From: Metarhizium brunneum
Lineage: Eukaryota; Ascomycota; Sordariomycetes; Hypocreales; Clavicipitaceae
Direction: 5' to 3'
Assembly: GCF_013426205.1 (NCBI RefSeq)
Contig: NC_089425.1
Coordinates: 2,418,001 to 2,482,000 of the forward strand
DNA length: 64,000 nt
Shown: positions 33,801 to 44,765 of the stretch, piece by piece
Layout of the letters: each line of letters starts with the position of its first letter
Numbering within the stretch: position 1 is the stretch's first letter
The notes under the pieces: model-generated
The model's input: the letters and a program-made list of their open reading frames with translations, nothing else
Told to the model about the DNA's origin: nothing
Databases searched by the model: none
Program-made: the position numbers and the translations under genes

Positions 33801-35603
33801 CCTGCAACGACGACGACGGGTGATGATCTAATTCGTCATTCAACATGACGATAAGCGGGTGTCAGGTGCACTAGTATAAGCAGAGGTTGTTTCATGAACC
33901 ATGTTGCCGCGATGCTCCGTCATGAGGGCTTCGACAAGGAGGACAAAAAGGACAGGAGGCAGCTTCTATCACGACAGTGGGTCTTCATTCGGCGCGTGCG
34001 GAGACTAGAATTTATGTACGTTGCTTGGCGGAAAGTCGGTCTCAATAAGCTTGATGAGTTTCTCCCTCACATCAACGACACCCCAGTCTCCCCTGGTTCT
34101 CCGTTGTACTACTTTAATAGTACTTACAAGACATCCAATGGCTTGGCTCGACATTGAAGCTACTTGATCAGAGTGGCAGGCGTCTGGGCCAAACACAGGG
34201 GTCAGTTGGCGTAGGCACTTGCCACTCTTGGCGGGGGATGGTGAAGATTTACGCGCATCAAGTCTCAGCAACCCACTCGCCAGCTAAAATGACCTGCTCC
34301 TTTGATTATATTAGCGTCTACTTGGCGGCCGAGGGCAAGTGAATGTGTCTGGCCGGAGACTCAGAACTTGACATGAACTCCGTTCCCAGCCTCTGGTACG
34401 GAGTACCTCGAAGTACTTGAGTAAATACCTGGTACCACTCGCTTTGCGCAGGAGCGATGGAGACGTCAGCTTGTGTCTGTGGCCGACTACGGCGTTGGAC
34501 GCCCACCGCACCCGCTGCGGCTCAACTGCAGGCCGGGATATCAATAGTACTAGTAGGTAGTACTTGACAAGACGCAACACGAAATGGCTGCGACTTTGCG
34601 AAAGCCGCAGCAATCCCGGACCCAGCGTGGGATGCCCAGCATGGGGTCCTATGTGAGAGTGTCAATGTAACGGCTGGGCCACGACATTTTAGAGCCAATG
34701 CCCAAGTCTACCAGCAACAATCAGATTGTGCCCGTTGACGGCGTCGTGGCGGGACGTTTGCGCTACTCCGATGAATGAATGTCTGGTACTACATAAAGTA
34801 AAGTAGCTCTTGGAAGTTCAGCTCGTCGTAAACATGTCCAGCCTGGTACTTAAGTACTTAAGTAGTTACTTCGTACTCTGACTCCATACTCGGTACCCCG
34901 TATGTTATGTACTTGGTACTTGAGCACCCTGGTACTCGTAGTCGATTGCTTGATTGCATGCTTGATTGCTTGGCTTAGATGCCCCGGGGGTGTGGACACG
35001 CGGGCGGCGTGCTCAAGTGGATGGCGCGGCCTTGGCGGACGCTTGCACACTGGAGACTGGATGGATACTGGATACTTCACACAGCAGTTGACTTCAAAAG
35101 AGCACCAGACTCCAGACGGCAAGCACATTGGGCGCTGCTCCCGGCGCCGTGGACAACAGAAGTGGACAACAGAAGCACTTGAGCCTTTGACTTCTTGATT
35201 GCCCCCTTTTACTTTTGGCAACCTCCCAAAAACCCGTCTGCTGCTTCCGAATCTTCTTTTTCCCTCCTTCATTTCATGTGTGTGTGAGACCAAACATCAC
35301 GGCCGTTGGCACACATCCATTCGTTACCCTGCGTTCCTGTTTGCTCAGCCTGGATCCTCTACTGAATCATCAGAGTCCTGCCCTTCTGCGCTGCGCTGCG
35401 CTGCCGCGTCCGTTCGCATCCAACAAAGACCTAACCAAGGCGGCACCCGTCCCGAGTTCGGAGACAGACAGAGACACAGACGCAGACACTCACTGACTCC
35501 TCCATCACTCGCTGAGGGACCAGGACCAGTCCATCCACTTGCGCTGAAGCGAGATATTTGCGTACAGGTCGCCTCGTCGTGTCGCCGTGTCGCCGTGGCC
35601 GTC
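30873..35603. other. Gene-poor stretch of 4.7 kb between GT4 and UDP-glucose dehydrogenase
   Basis: Divergent spacer with no supportable gene. It contains a GTACGGAGTA decamer at 34396, a TACTCCGTA at 31289, a dense run of GTACTT-type words at 34845-34940, a TTGATTGC tandem run after it, CTGCG and CAGA repeats near 35380-35490, and a pyrimidine-rich leader before the dehydrogenase. Confidence 0.5.
34845..34973. repeat. GTACTT-rich array followed by TTGATTGC repeats
   Basis: Within about 100 bases GTACTT/AAGTAC and close variants (GTACTC, GGTACC) recur many times. A short TTGATTGC-like tandem run follows at 34941-34973. Confidence 0.6.
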
Positions 35604-37800
35604 ATGCACGAAGCTGTTGTCGATTCCGTCAAGAAACTCGGCCTCAATGGCTCCTCGGAGCACACTAATGGTGTGATTAAGGATGGCTTCAAAGTACGCA
35701 CCATATGCTGTGTCGGTGCCGGCTATGTTGGTATGTTTTGTGGCCCCGTAAAGCGCCCCAGATCATAGATTCCATGTTGTTAGTCGGCAAGACTCGACGC
35801 ATCCATCCCACCTCGTCATGGACATTCAACAAACTCCTCGCCCCCCGCCCCCTTCTGCATTTGCATGACGCACCCCATTGCGGCTCAATCCAGACTTGTT
35901 GCTGACCATTTGGCCGTCCTCGGTATTTGTTAGGTGGTCCCACCGCTGCTGTTATTGCCTTCCAGAACCCGCACATCAAGGTGACGGTTGTTGATCGAGA
36001 TGAGCTTCGTATTCGCCGCTGGAACTCGCGCCACCCTCCCATATACGAGCCTGGCCTGCACGACATTGTCCGTGTCGCTCGCGATGGTTCGCGCGATTTC
36101 ACCTTCGCCAACGAGAGTGCTTCTGAGAGCGAGCTGACCTCTGCCCAAGAGGGCGACATCTCGGTGCCCAGCCGGCCCACCAATCTTTTCTTTACCACGG
36201 ATGTGGCCAAGAGCATTGGCGAGGCCGACATGGTTCTTGTTGCTGTTAATACCCCGACAAAGGACCGTGGTGTTGGCGCCGGAAGCGCAACCGACATGAC
36301 GGCTTTCGAGGCCGTCACTGCCGTTGTTGCGCAGTACGCCAGGGAGGGTGCTATCATTGTCGAAAAGAGCACGGTGCCCTGCCGGACGGCTCAGCTCGTT
36401 GCCGATACTGTACGTTAATTATAAGCCCATGTGTATTTCCCATTACTTGGGCATTGACGTGTTCAATGTCAATTCGCAAGGCTCCCTTGGTGTTATTACT
36501 CTGGCTAACATGCCGTTTACAGCTTTCCATGCACCGCCCCGGTGTCCACTTCGAAATCTTATCCAATCCCGAATTCTTGGCTGCAGGTACCGCCGTCAAC
36601 GATTTGCTCTACCCAGATCGTATCTTGATTGGATCTGCACCGACCCCTTCAGGCAAGAAAGCTGCCGAAGCCCTTGTCGAAGTGTACGCTGCCTGGGTTC
36701 CCCGGGACCGTATCCTCACGACCAACGTCTGGTCATCTGAGCTGGCCAAGCTCGTTGCCAATTCAATGCTGGCTCAGCGCATTTCCAGTATCAATTCCAT
36801 TTCGGCTGTTTGCGAGCAAACTGGTGCCGATGTTGACGAAGTCGCTCGCGCCGTCGGTGTTGACCCTCGAATTGGCAATAAGTTCCTGATGGCTGGTATC
36901 GGTTTCGGCGGGAGTTGCTTCAAGAAGGACGTCCTGAACCTTGTCTACTTGGCTGATACCATGGGTCTTCCGGAAGTTGGCGAGTACTGGAGGCAGGTCG
37001 TCAAGATGAATGACTATGCGCGAGACCGATTCACGAACCGGGTCATCAAGTGTCTGAACAACACTCTTGTAGGGAAAAAGGTTGCTATTTTGGGATACGC
37101 CTTCAAGAAGAACACCTCTGACACGCGAGAGGCCCCTGCCCTGGAAATGATCAAGACCCTGCTCGAGGAGCGTCCTAGAGAAATTGCCGTCTTTGATCCG
37201 TGCTGCAACCCACTCGTCATCAAGGAGGAAATCAAGACGCTTCTTGGAGATGTCGCCGCAGGCAACAATATCTCCGTCTACGGCAATGCTTACGACGCTT
37301 GCAGCGGTGCTACCGCAGTAGTCATCGCTACAGAATTCGATGAGTTCAGGAACCAGCCGGCTCCTAAGCCATCTCCAACCCCTGTTGTCCAAGAGGCCGC
37401 CCCCAAGATGATTGGTCGCAAGCCCAACCCGAAGTCAGATCCCCGGCCGTTCGAGAGACCAGTCCCTACGGAGAATGACTTGTTGGCGCTGCACAAGTAT
37501 CTTGTCCAGCGGCCAAGCGAGACTTCAGACGACCCGCTGGGCAGATTCAACATTGAGCCTTCATGTGCCGACGACTGCCCCGACTGCATTCAGGAGAGGC
37601 AAAGCAAGAAGACCGGCCATGCCACTGGCATGGGCAGCGCCGAGGAGTACAAGGCCAAGGAACGGATTGACTGGGTCCGCATTGCCGACGCCATGGCCAA
37701 GCCCCGGTGGGTGTTTGATGGTCGTGGTGTGATTGACTCGAGAGAAATGGTGAAGCTTGGCGTAAGGGTAGAGAGCGTGGGCCGTCAGCACCGATTCTAA
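35604..37800 (+). CDS. UDP-glucose 6-dehydrogenase with internal insertion
   Basis: Three exons, 35604..35730, 35934..36409 and 36523..37800, 626 residues. It oxidises UDP-glucose to UDP-glucuronate with 2 NAD+. The Rossmann loop CCVGAGYVGGPTA (36-48) is split by intron 1 after the first base of a Gly codon. The NAD domain includes VAVNTPTKD and EKSTVPCRTA, and the catalytic Cys333 sits in GFGGSCFKKD. The UDP-binding domain includes LGYAFKKNTSDTREAPA. Beyond VVIATEFDEF the canonical fold is interrupted by about 105 residues (roughly 477-582, Pro/Lys-rich, with a CADDCPDC cluster) before resuming at DWVRIADAMAKPRWVFDGRG. Animal enzymes of about 490 residues lack this. Divergent from the GT4 gene and probably cytosolic. 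In fungi UDP-glucuronate can feed UDP-xylose, wall glucuronans or glycolipids; which applies here is unknown. Confidence 0.95.
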
Positions 37801-39311
37801 TGTGTGGAGTTTGACTGGGAGTTGCGGTTTCGTATGGGAAGGCATTGAGGTTATAGGAGTTGAACATTTTTTTTTCTTCTTCTCTTTATTCTTTTATCGG
37901 CTGTTACAACGGCCGGCTGTTAACATTCTACGCGGCAAAGTGGTGGCGCTCTGGCTATGCCTCCCAAGGATGGGTGCCAAGGCCACCTTGCCAATTACCA
38001 CTGTTTTATTAGGGCATAACCCCGGGGGAACATTACAGGTGTTTATAAAAGGGAACGTGCAGTCGTTTCTTTTGTTTTCAGATCAAGATATGGTAGAAGG
38101 ATACAACTGGAGAAGGTCTGATAGGCCATGGGGAATCCCTGAACTGCATTCGGAGAGAATTGACTCGTGAGGGATAGATAGGACTGCTATATAGCATGGC
38201 GGACTGCGCTTTGATGCATTATTTGTAAATATATGCATCTCTCCGGGTCAGAGTTTGTCCGTGTAGAGTCTGACCAATGCTTTCTGATAGACGATGGACA
38301 GTGTCTTCGTGTTGCCGATGACAAAGACGGCCACCTATAGCCTCCATCTGGTACAAATTACGGGTTCCAAAGCGAGAGAAACGATGGCAAGACTGAAGCA
38401 AGAGATGAGGCGCACATGACGTGACAGTCGTAGATTCCTAGTCTCACGCGGCTGGATCACCACCACCGGGAAGGCAGCAACCAAAGATTCAAGCCGGCAA
38501 ACTAGACGACCCCTTGGTATCAAAGGCATGAGTTTTGTTTGAGACCTTGGCGGAAGCGCCGGGTAATCCCCCATCGCGCTCTTACGCGGCTAGTGTGTAA
38601 GCGGCAGCAAGTCTACACACCAGCCGACGACGGCATTGTGGAAGACAGGCGTGTTTCAGCGGCGGAATTGCCCACGGCGGTGTTGGGTCATCAAAGTGGC
38701 GTTTCGAATGCAGGTCATCGTGTAACACAGGGAACGGAGCCAGCAAGCCTGGTGCTGTGCGTGTTTAAAGTATTCTTCTCACCGGCCATGTGAGTTATCG
38801 GGACGGTGCGGGGTGTTGTGTTTTTTTTGCGATTTTATATGGCGACTGGCTGCGATCTATTACAATTTGGGGGGGCAGTCTCGACTCTTGGGTGGTTGTT
38901 GGGCCCCTGCCGACGTTGGGTGCTTGTTACGGAGGCAATACTTCCGGATTCGAACAACTGCTGCGCGGCCATTGGGCCCAGGGCGTGTCAGCGGTGCTTA
39001 AGCGAACCCCGGTGCCGTCAGATTCTTGTTCCGCCGGGCGGAGATGCGCGGACCTGCGGCGCCGCGAAATTGCCTGCGCTTGCCGCTGCACCCTGCCACG
39101 AGTTTATCCATGTCCGGGCCGTGCAGCCAATCTTCGGGTATGTACTCCGTGCGCCGGGCTCAGCTGGACGGCCGCGCGTGTGTATTATCCAATGTATGTC
39201 TTTAACCTCGTGTATTCATGGCTTGGCCGTGATCCGCCCCCGTCGGCCAATTCTCACGTCACGTCGCACCAGCGCAAAATCCACAAACGCACGAGTCGCA
39301 ATGCACCGGAC
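37801..39311. other. Intergenic, 3' flank of UDP-glucose dehydrogenase
   Basis: No supportable gene. Frames of up to 245 codons at 38790-39527 overlap each other in all plus frames, reflect GC-rich DNA without stops and show no domain apart from the relic listed next. Confidence 0.5.
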
Positions 39312-39598
39312 CTCATGCGCGCCGGAGCCACGGGCCTCGTCGGCTCGTCCGTCCTCAGCCGCAAGCCCGTGCCCGTGACACACAATACACAGAGCCCACA
39401 CATCAACATCATCATCCACCCCGACTTTGAGAGGTACGACGCGCTCGCCGCCGCTGTCGGCGTCCCGGCTATTCGCCTCATTGCAAGATTGCCCACTTGC
39501 CTACAGAGCATCTCGGCGGTTTCATGACGCACATGGCCGTGGGCAGTCTCGGCGACAAGTTGCAGGGCGCGGGTGTCTTCAAGCCAAGTCCTTCTTGA
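39312..39598 (+). pseudogene. Probable decayed NAD(P)-binding (Fmp52-like) oxidoreductase fragment
   Basis: A short frame reads MRAGATGLVGSSVLSRKPVP and continues with HINIIIHPDFERYDALAAAVG before a stop. GATGLVGSSVL followed by an SRKPVP-like segment recalls the N-terminus of Fmp52-type atypical SDR proteins, with the residues normally between them missing. A second, shifted frame (HLGGFMTHMAVGSLGDKLQG) continues to a stop at 39596-39598, but I cannot assign it. The intact NAD(P)-binding gene at 12845-13651 is only distantly similar. This may be chance similarity in a GC-rich stretch. Confidence 0.25.
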
Positions 39599-40511
39599 AT
39601 CATTGACAACGTGGGGTTTACGAGCATCGTGGGTCCATGAGCGGCCGGTGGTCCTGGTCGTGAGGGGGGCATTCTGCCAGGAACTGTACTGTGTTAAAAA
39701 AAATGGCATTTTCAGAATCGAGTTTGGCGAAACCTTGCGCGGGCATTTGGGAAGCGGACGAGGCTACAAAGATAGGGCAGGACAACCAACCGTCTTGATG
39801 AGGAAATGTCGGCGTCTGTTGAATTAGACTTGCATCTTTTAAATAAACGTGCTGGAATGCATCCATCGTGTAGACCAACAATGTCGTGTCTTTTATTAGA
39901 GCCACCTGCACGAGCTTGTTGTACCAACGGCAGCGCACCAGTTGATGCGCTTTTTGCTGGGACAACAGGTCGCCAGGCCTATCAAGGAGGTCAAGGAGGT
40001 CAAGGCGGCCGGCGCCGGATGACGGAACAGACGCGGCCCTATCAGTGATACTATCATCCATGCGCATAAACAAACATCTCTGCAAACACCGAGCCACCAG
40101 CTGCTCCAAGGGCGCCAGGGGGTTTGTCGCCGCGTTCCCCGGCCGCGCCTGGGACGTCGGCTGTAAGCGGGATTGCGAGTGTCCCGGTGCTGAAAACTGC
40201 CGTTGCCATGGAACTCTTTTTGTCTAGGCATCATGTTCATGTTAGTTACAAGGAATTTGAATACATCGGAGTATGGCCGTGCATCCAGGCTCTGTGGACA
40301 TGTGCAACGATTATTTGCTGGTCGCAACTCAAAGTTGAGACTATCTTGTCGCTAAAATGCCCGTGGTAAAGACGGCTGTTCGCACGCATCCCATGTATAT
40401 GCCTATGGAATGTTTGAGCCGAACATTTAAAAAAATCCCACCTATGTATGGCATTCCACCACCCGAAAGAAAACATTGTTCGTACCCCTTTCAACGCCGG
40501 TGATCCAAGTA
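39599..40511. other. Intergenic, 3' flank of the Rad26/ATRIP gene
   Basis: No gene supported. A short run of GGTCAAGGA repeats lies at about 39984-40008. Confidence 0.5.
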
Positions 40512-42915
40512 TTAAGCCCCAAACGCCTCGCTTACCGTCTCTCCCTCGTCAGGTGTCACGGCCATTTCCAACAGCTCGTGAGCTGCCTCCACAACCTCGC
40601 CTTCAATGCCAGCCTCAATTACCAAATCCTCTTCTGCAAATGCCAGACGGCCCAACGCCAGGAGATATCGCTGACTGCCGCCATGAGACATGGACAGCTT
40701 TTGACTAACGTCCACGACATTGGCAGTGCTAGTATTCGTGACCAGTCTGTGTATGAGAAGAACACTCTGCGAAATGATGCGATACAGGTCCGCCGATGCG
40801 GTGGACTCTGGCAGTTTTAGAGACTCCTTCAGAGAGTCTGGAAGGGGCAGAAGGATGCTAGGTGGGATCGGCTGATCGTATAACCCGTCAATGGCAGCGC
40901 TTAGACATGCAACAAGTCGAGGAATGGCATTCTCATGAATACCCAACTGTAGAGCTCCAAAAGATGACAATGAGAAGGCTATTAGAGTCCGCAGTGCTGC
41001 CAGTCTGATCGACCTTCTCTGTTTCTGAGTCGTGGAGCCGCGAGGCTGTTCAGTCAATTTGGCAGAAACGCGCTCGATGATTGCTCTTGCAATGACAGGC
41101 GGCTCTGCATCACCGCTGACAGGCCCGATGGATGTGGGCAATACAGACGTGGAAAGCAGTTCGAGCATACCTATTACATCGCCCGGCCTCTGCCTCGGAG
41201 TCAGGAGTAATAGAACCATGTCAAGGGACATCAACTTCCAGAACCCGACCGACGTGTACTCAAAACCATTGTCTGTTTCGGTTGGCGTCATTGAGCACGA
41301 TAGCGCCGACGTATACAAGAGGCCCAACAGCCGTTTGGTGTCAATGTGCTCTTCCAAAAACCCGTACTCCGCGCTAGTAGACAGATGGCTATCTGGGAGT
41401 CGTCGTCTCAAATCAGCCAGAGCAAAAATGGTGGATTGCGCGACAGGTACCAGACTGGGTACGATCAAAGGCGCCACCGACGTTGTGTGAAGGTCAAACG
41501 TGAAGGAGATGAGAGACACGAGATATTTGATAGGTTCCCAAAATTGCTCCTCTACACACCGTGTCCAAAGAGACACAATATGCTCAGCAAAGTCAACAAG
41601 AAGCTGCATGGGGCGGTAGGGGTTTCCCATCAAGGGCAGCTTCTCAAAAATCATTGAAGCAAACGAAGTGGCTGGATCGGAGGGGAATGTGAACCGAGAT
41701 AACGTATCAAACGTCGGAGGTTGTTGATGAAATGAACCGTGGTCTAGCACAAGTTGAAGAAACTACATAGGGCAAATTAGTCTCGAGCCTCACATTGACG
41801 ACACACAAACCTACTTCGAATGGCGCCGCCGGGGCTGCCACCGTGATCGGGGGCGAAGGCTTTGAATCATGTTTGCTGTTGTCGCCCATAACGACGTCCT
41901 CGGTGGACGTTTCGAGAGCAGCGATGGGGCTGTCCATGATCGGGCGCTTCCTTTTACCTTTGCTGGGCGTACGCTCGCCGACGTTAGCAGCGACGGAACC
42001 AGTCTTGCCTCGTCCTTGACCCTTACTCGGGCTTGCGGCAATGTCCATTTCATCAAAGCCATCCGCGATCCCCCACGACTTGGCAGCCTTTTTCGGCGTG
42101 GTGTTGAATCCACCACCAATGTCCTTCCTCCTTGCTCGATCATTAACTTCTCGCATGTCTCGTTGCAAGAACTGTAGTTCAGTATTGGCACTCTTCTCGG
42201 CTGCCACGGCTGCCTCCACAATCCTGGCTTGCTTTTCCAGTTGCTCAGCATTGAGCTTCTTGAGCCGTGCCACCTGGGAATCGTAGTCATGCTGTGCCTT
42301 GCCGGCATTTGCGCGAATAATAGAGGCCTCGCCACGGGCTGAATGCAGCTCGGATTCAAGTGCACGCACTCGCTGTTGAAGAGCGGATACAATGTCCCCG
42401 GCCTGGCCAGCGTGAGGAGTTTGGGGTGCGGGAAGGCGACTTGGTGGCAGCGCCGGCCGAGCATACTGGCTGGCCTGTGTCGGAGGCTGTGGTTGGAACA
42501 ATTGAGAGCCAGAGAAGCCTCTGGCCTTTGGCGGCGGATGAAGAGACGCTGCGCCAGAAGCGGACCGCGAGGGCGGGTCTACAGCCGGATTCCATCGTGG
42601 ATTCGGCACAGGAGGTATCGGTCGACGCGAAGCTTGTGAGCCGGCATGTGCAGGTTGGTGATGATGCTGCCGCGAATTGGAATTGTTGATGACTGGTCGG
42701 CCAATGGGAACACCGACGTGATTAGTAACTTCGGTATTGTCCAAGTCGTCGTCTTCCTCCTCCCAGCCATAGTCAGAAAGCTTCTGCGGTGGATCCCGGG
42801 AAAGTGATGGCTCTATCTGAGCCTGGGTGAGCTGGATGGCATTTCGTTCGAGTTCTTGGAAGGCATTATCGGTGAGATCATCGAAGCCGCCATCGGAAAA
42901 CTCGTCGGCATCCAT
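40512..42915 (-). CDS. Rad26/ATRIP/Lcd1-type DNA damage checkpoint protein
   Basis: Two exons, complement(40512..41762, 41815..42915), 783 residues; the start at 42915 has ACCATGG context. The N-terminus MDADEFSDGGFDDLTDNAFQ is an acidic, hydrophobic-spaced segment like the RPA-binding motif of ATRIP/Lcd1. LERNAIQLTQ follows, as in fungal UvsD/Rad26 proteins. A Pro/Gln-rich linker leads to a coiled coil at about 175-265 (for example QRVRALESELHSARGEA), then a basic PSKGKRKRP segment that may be a nuclear signal. The C-terminal half is an all-helical repeat region (LSRFTFPSDP, FAEHIVSLWTRCVEEQFW, RRSIRLAALRTLIAF). The partner is the ATR/Rad3/Mec1-like kinase (UvsB in Aspergillus), recruited to RPA-coated single-stranded DNA. 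Divergent from the CDP-diacylglycerol synthase gene. The symbol is left blank because naming differs among fungi. Confidence 0.85.
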
Positions 42916-44765
42916 GGTCTCCGTAGACGCGACGGCGCGACGACTTCATTGCCCCTACAAGCGATGCGATGTACGGAGTACAAGCTTGATGTGAATGAAG
43001 GCAGACAATGCAAGTAGTACACGCAAGCCGGGTATGGGTCGACATGGATGTTGGTAGAAAATCGCCAACTCATCGCGTAGTCACGTTTTTTTATATTGGA
43101 GACGCATATGCCTCAAGTGGCTAAGGTCTGGGCGAGTCAAGTGTGGCTTGAACGGCAACTAATAGTACTAACTAGTACTCCGTACGGAGTAGTACTACCA
43201 CAGACGTTGCTAGTGTGGGTTGGGGGACGAAGCTGAGTGGCCAATGGCCCAGTGTCCAGACTCCAGAACGGCAACATATCGTGCGCAACTTGCCAAGCAG
43301 CACGTGCCGTCCATCAGAGGCCGTTTGCGCACTTGGAAGCTGGTAACAGCTGCTTGTGACGACGGTCTGCGAAATATTGGACCGAGGAGTCCAAGGACAA
43401 GACCCACAGTGTTGGGCATTGATGAAGACAACAGACTGTATATCAAGGATAGATGGAAGGAACCGACCATGAACCTTCCTAGGTAGGTACTCCGTACGTA
43501 CAGTCGATTCTGCAGTGTCGACCCAGATTGAAAAGCTCAAGCAGACTAATTGAACGCCGGACTTTGATCTTTTAGATTCGTCAGGCTTTGTGGCTGCAGC
43601 CCACCCCTGACGCGCACGCTGATGCCGAATCTTCTTGTGATTGTGTTGTACGGAGTAGTACTACAATGAATGCATGCGAGCAATTGTTAACTCCGTCAAG
43701 TCCGCTGGAGCCATGTTTGTGCACCACGCATAAAGCCGGCACCCAAGTACTTGCTTGGTAGGTGACGTCAACGGGAGAATAGACCACGACGGAAACAGCT
43801 TGTTGGCGGCGGCCAGTCACGATCCTCGGCCAGCCGCCACAAGTGGCCACACCGTCTGGTTGAGGGTGGAAGCCGTCTGGGGACATTAGACCTCCAATGT
43901 TGAGAGCGGCCGCCGGGGAAACATTGAAATCCAGTCAATTGATGCGGAAGGGGAAAATTCAGGCAGGCCCACTCTTAGCCTAAAAGAAAACAATTGAAGA
44001 GTCTCAGACTGGCCTTCAATCTGGTTCTTCCGCCCCCAGATCGCCCAACCACGCTTCATGCATCCAAGCACTGGTTAGGGCCAGCCTAATGCCTAATAAG
44101 CCTAAGCCCATTAACTTACCCGCCACGTCCGCACACCACCCACCACCGACAGAGCGACGGGACACGGAGCACGGGAGCACGGGGGACGGCTGAAGTCAGG
44201 GAACGCACAAGGCACACAATCAATTGCCTAGGCAAGTGCAAGTGCCAGTCAGCATTCAAGGTTAGGTCGCGCTGGTTCCATGTTCTGCCGCTCCGCATCG
44301 TCATCAACCCCAAACGGTCCAACAATCCAACCAGACATTCTTCAAAACCACCAGTCTCCGCCATCACGGACAACCACTCTCTCTGTCTGCAGTTGACCCC
44401 TCCCCCCGACTGCACATCTCTGCTGGCCTGGCGACTCCTTGGCAGCCCGTGCCTGGACATTGCCTCTTTTCCCCGCCAGTAAAGCTTCAGCTCCGTGCTG
44501 CAAGCTTTGTCGCGGCTGTACGGCGCATCCCTATCCTTTGCGTCTTCCGCTTTTCCCTCTCTCTTCAAGCCGTGACCTTCCGGACGAGCCGCGACAACCA
44601 CGCCACACAACCACCGTCCCCCAGACCTCAGCCGTGCCACGTCGTCCTTTCGAGTGCTGCTACACGTACTCGACAATATAAATCGACAGCACAGCGACGA
44701 CACGGACACGCCTGTTTTCCCTCGCCTCGAGCCCTGATTCCCACTTTCTGCTCACAGCTTCAACC
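42916..44765. promoter_or_regulatory. Divergent promoter region, Rad26/ATRIP and CDP-diacylglycerol synthase
   Basis: 1.85 kb between two start codons. It contains five copies of TACTCCGTAC/GTACGGAGTA in 690 bases (42971, 43176, 43182, 43488, 43648) and an ACGCG at 42927-42931, just upstream of the checkpoint gene. A pyrimidine-rich leader precedes the lipid gene. Frames of up to 197 codons on the minus strand (44116-44709) are not supported. Confidence 0.5.
43176..43191. repeat. 16-base perfect palindrome made of two overlapping decamers
   Basis: TACTCCGTACGGAGTA: one TACTCCGTAC overlaps its own reverse complement. It could form a hairpin or be a dimeric protein site. A sister palindrome with the order reversed, TACGGAGTACTCCGTA, lies at 25744-25759. 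Confidence 0.85.

Noticed and set aside
38790..39527. 245-codon plus frame, with others in the remaining plus frames
   Set aside because: All three frames are open because the DNA is GC-rich; only a short relic-like segment is protein-like.
44116..44709. 197-codon minus frame in the cds1 promoter
   Set aside because: It overlaps the pyrimidine-rich leader of cds1 on the other strand and shows no recognisable protein.
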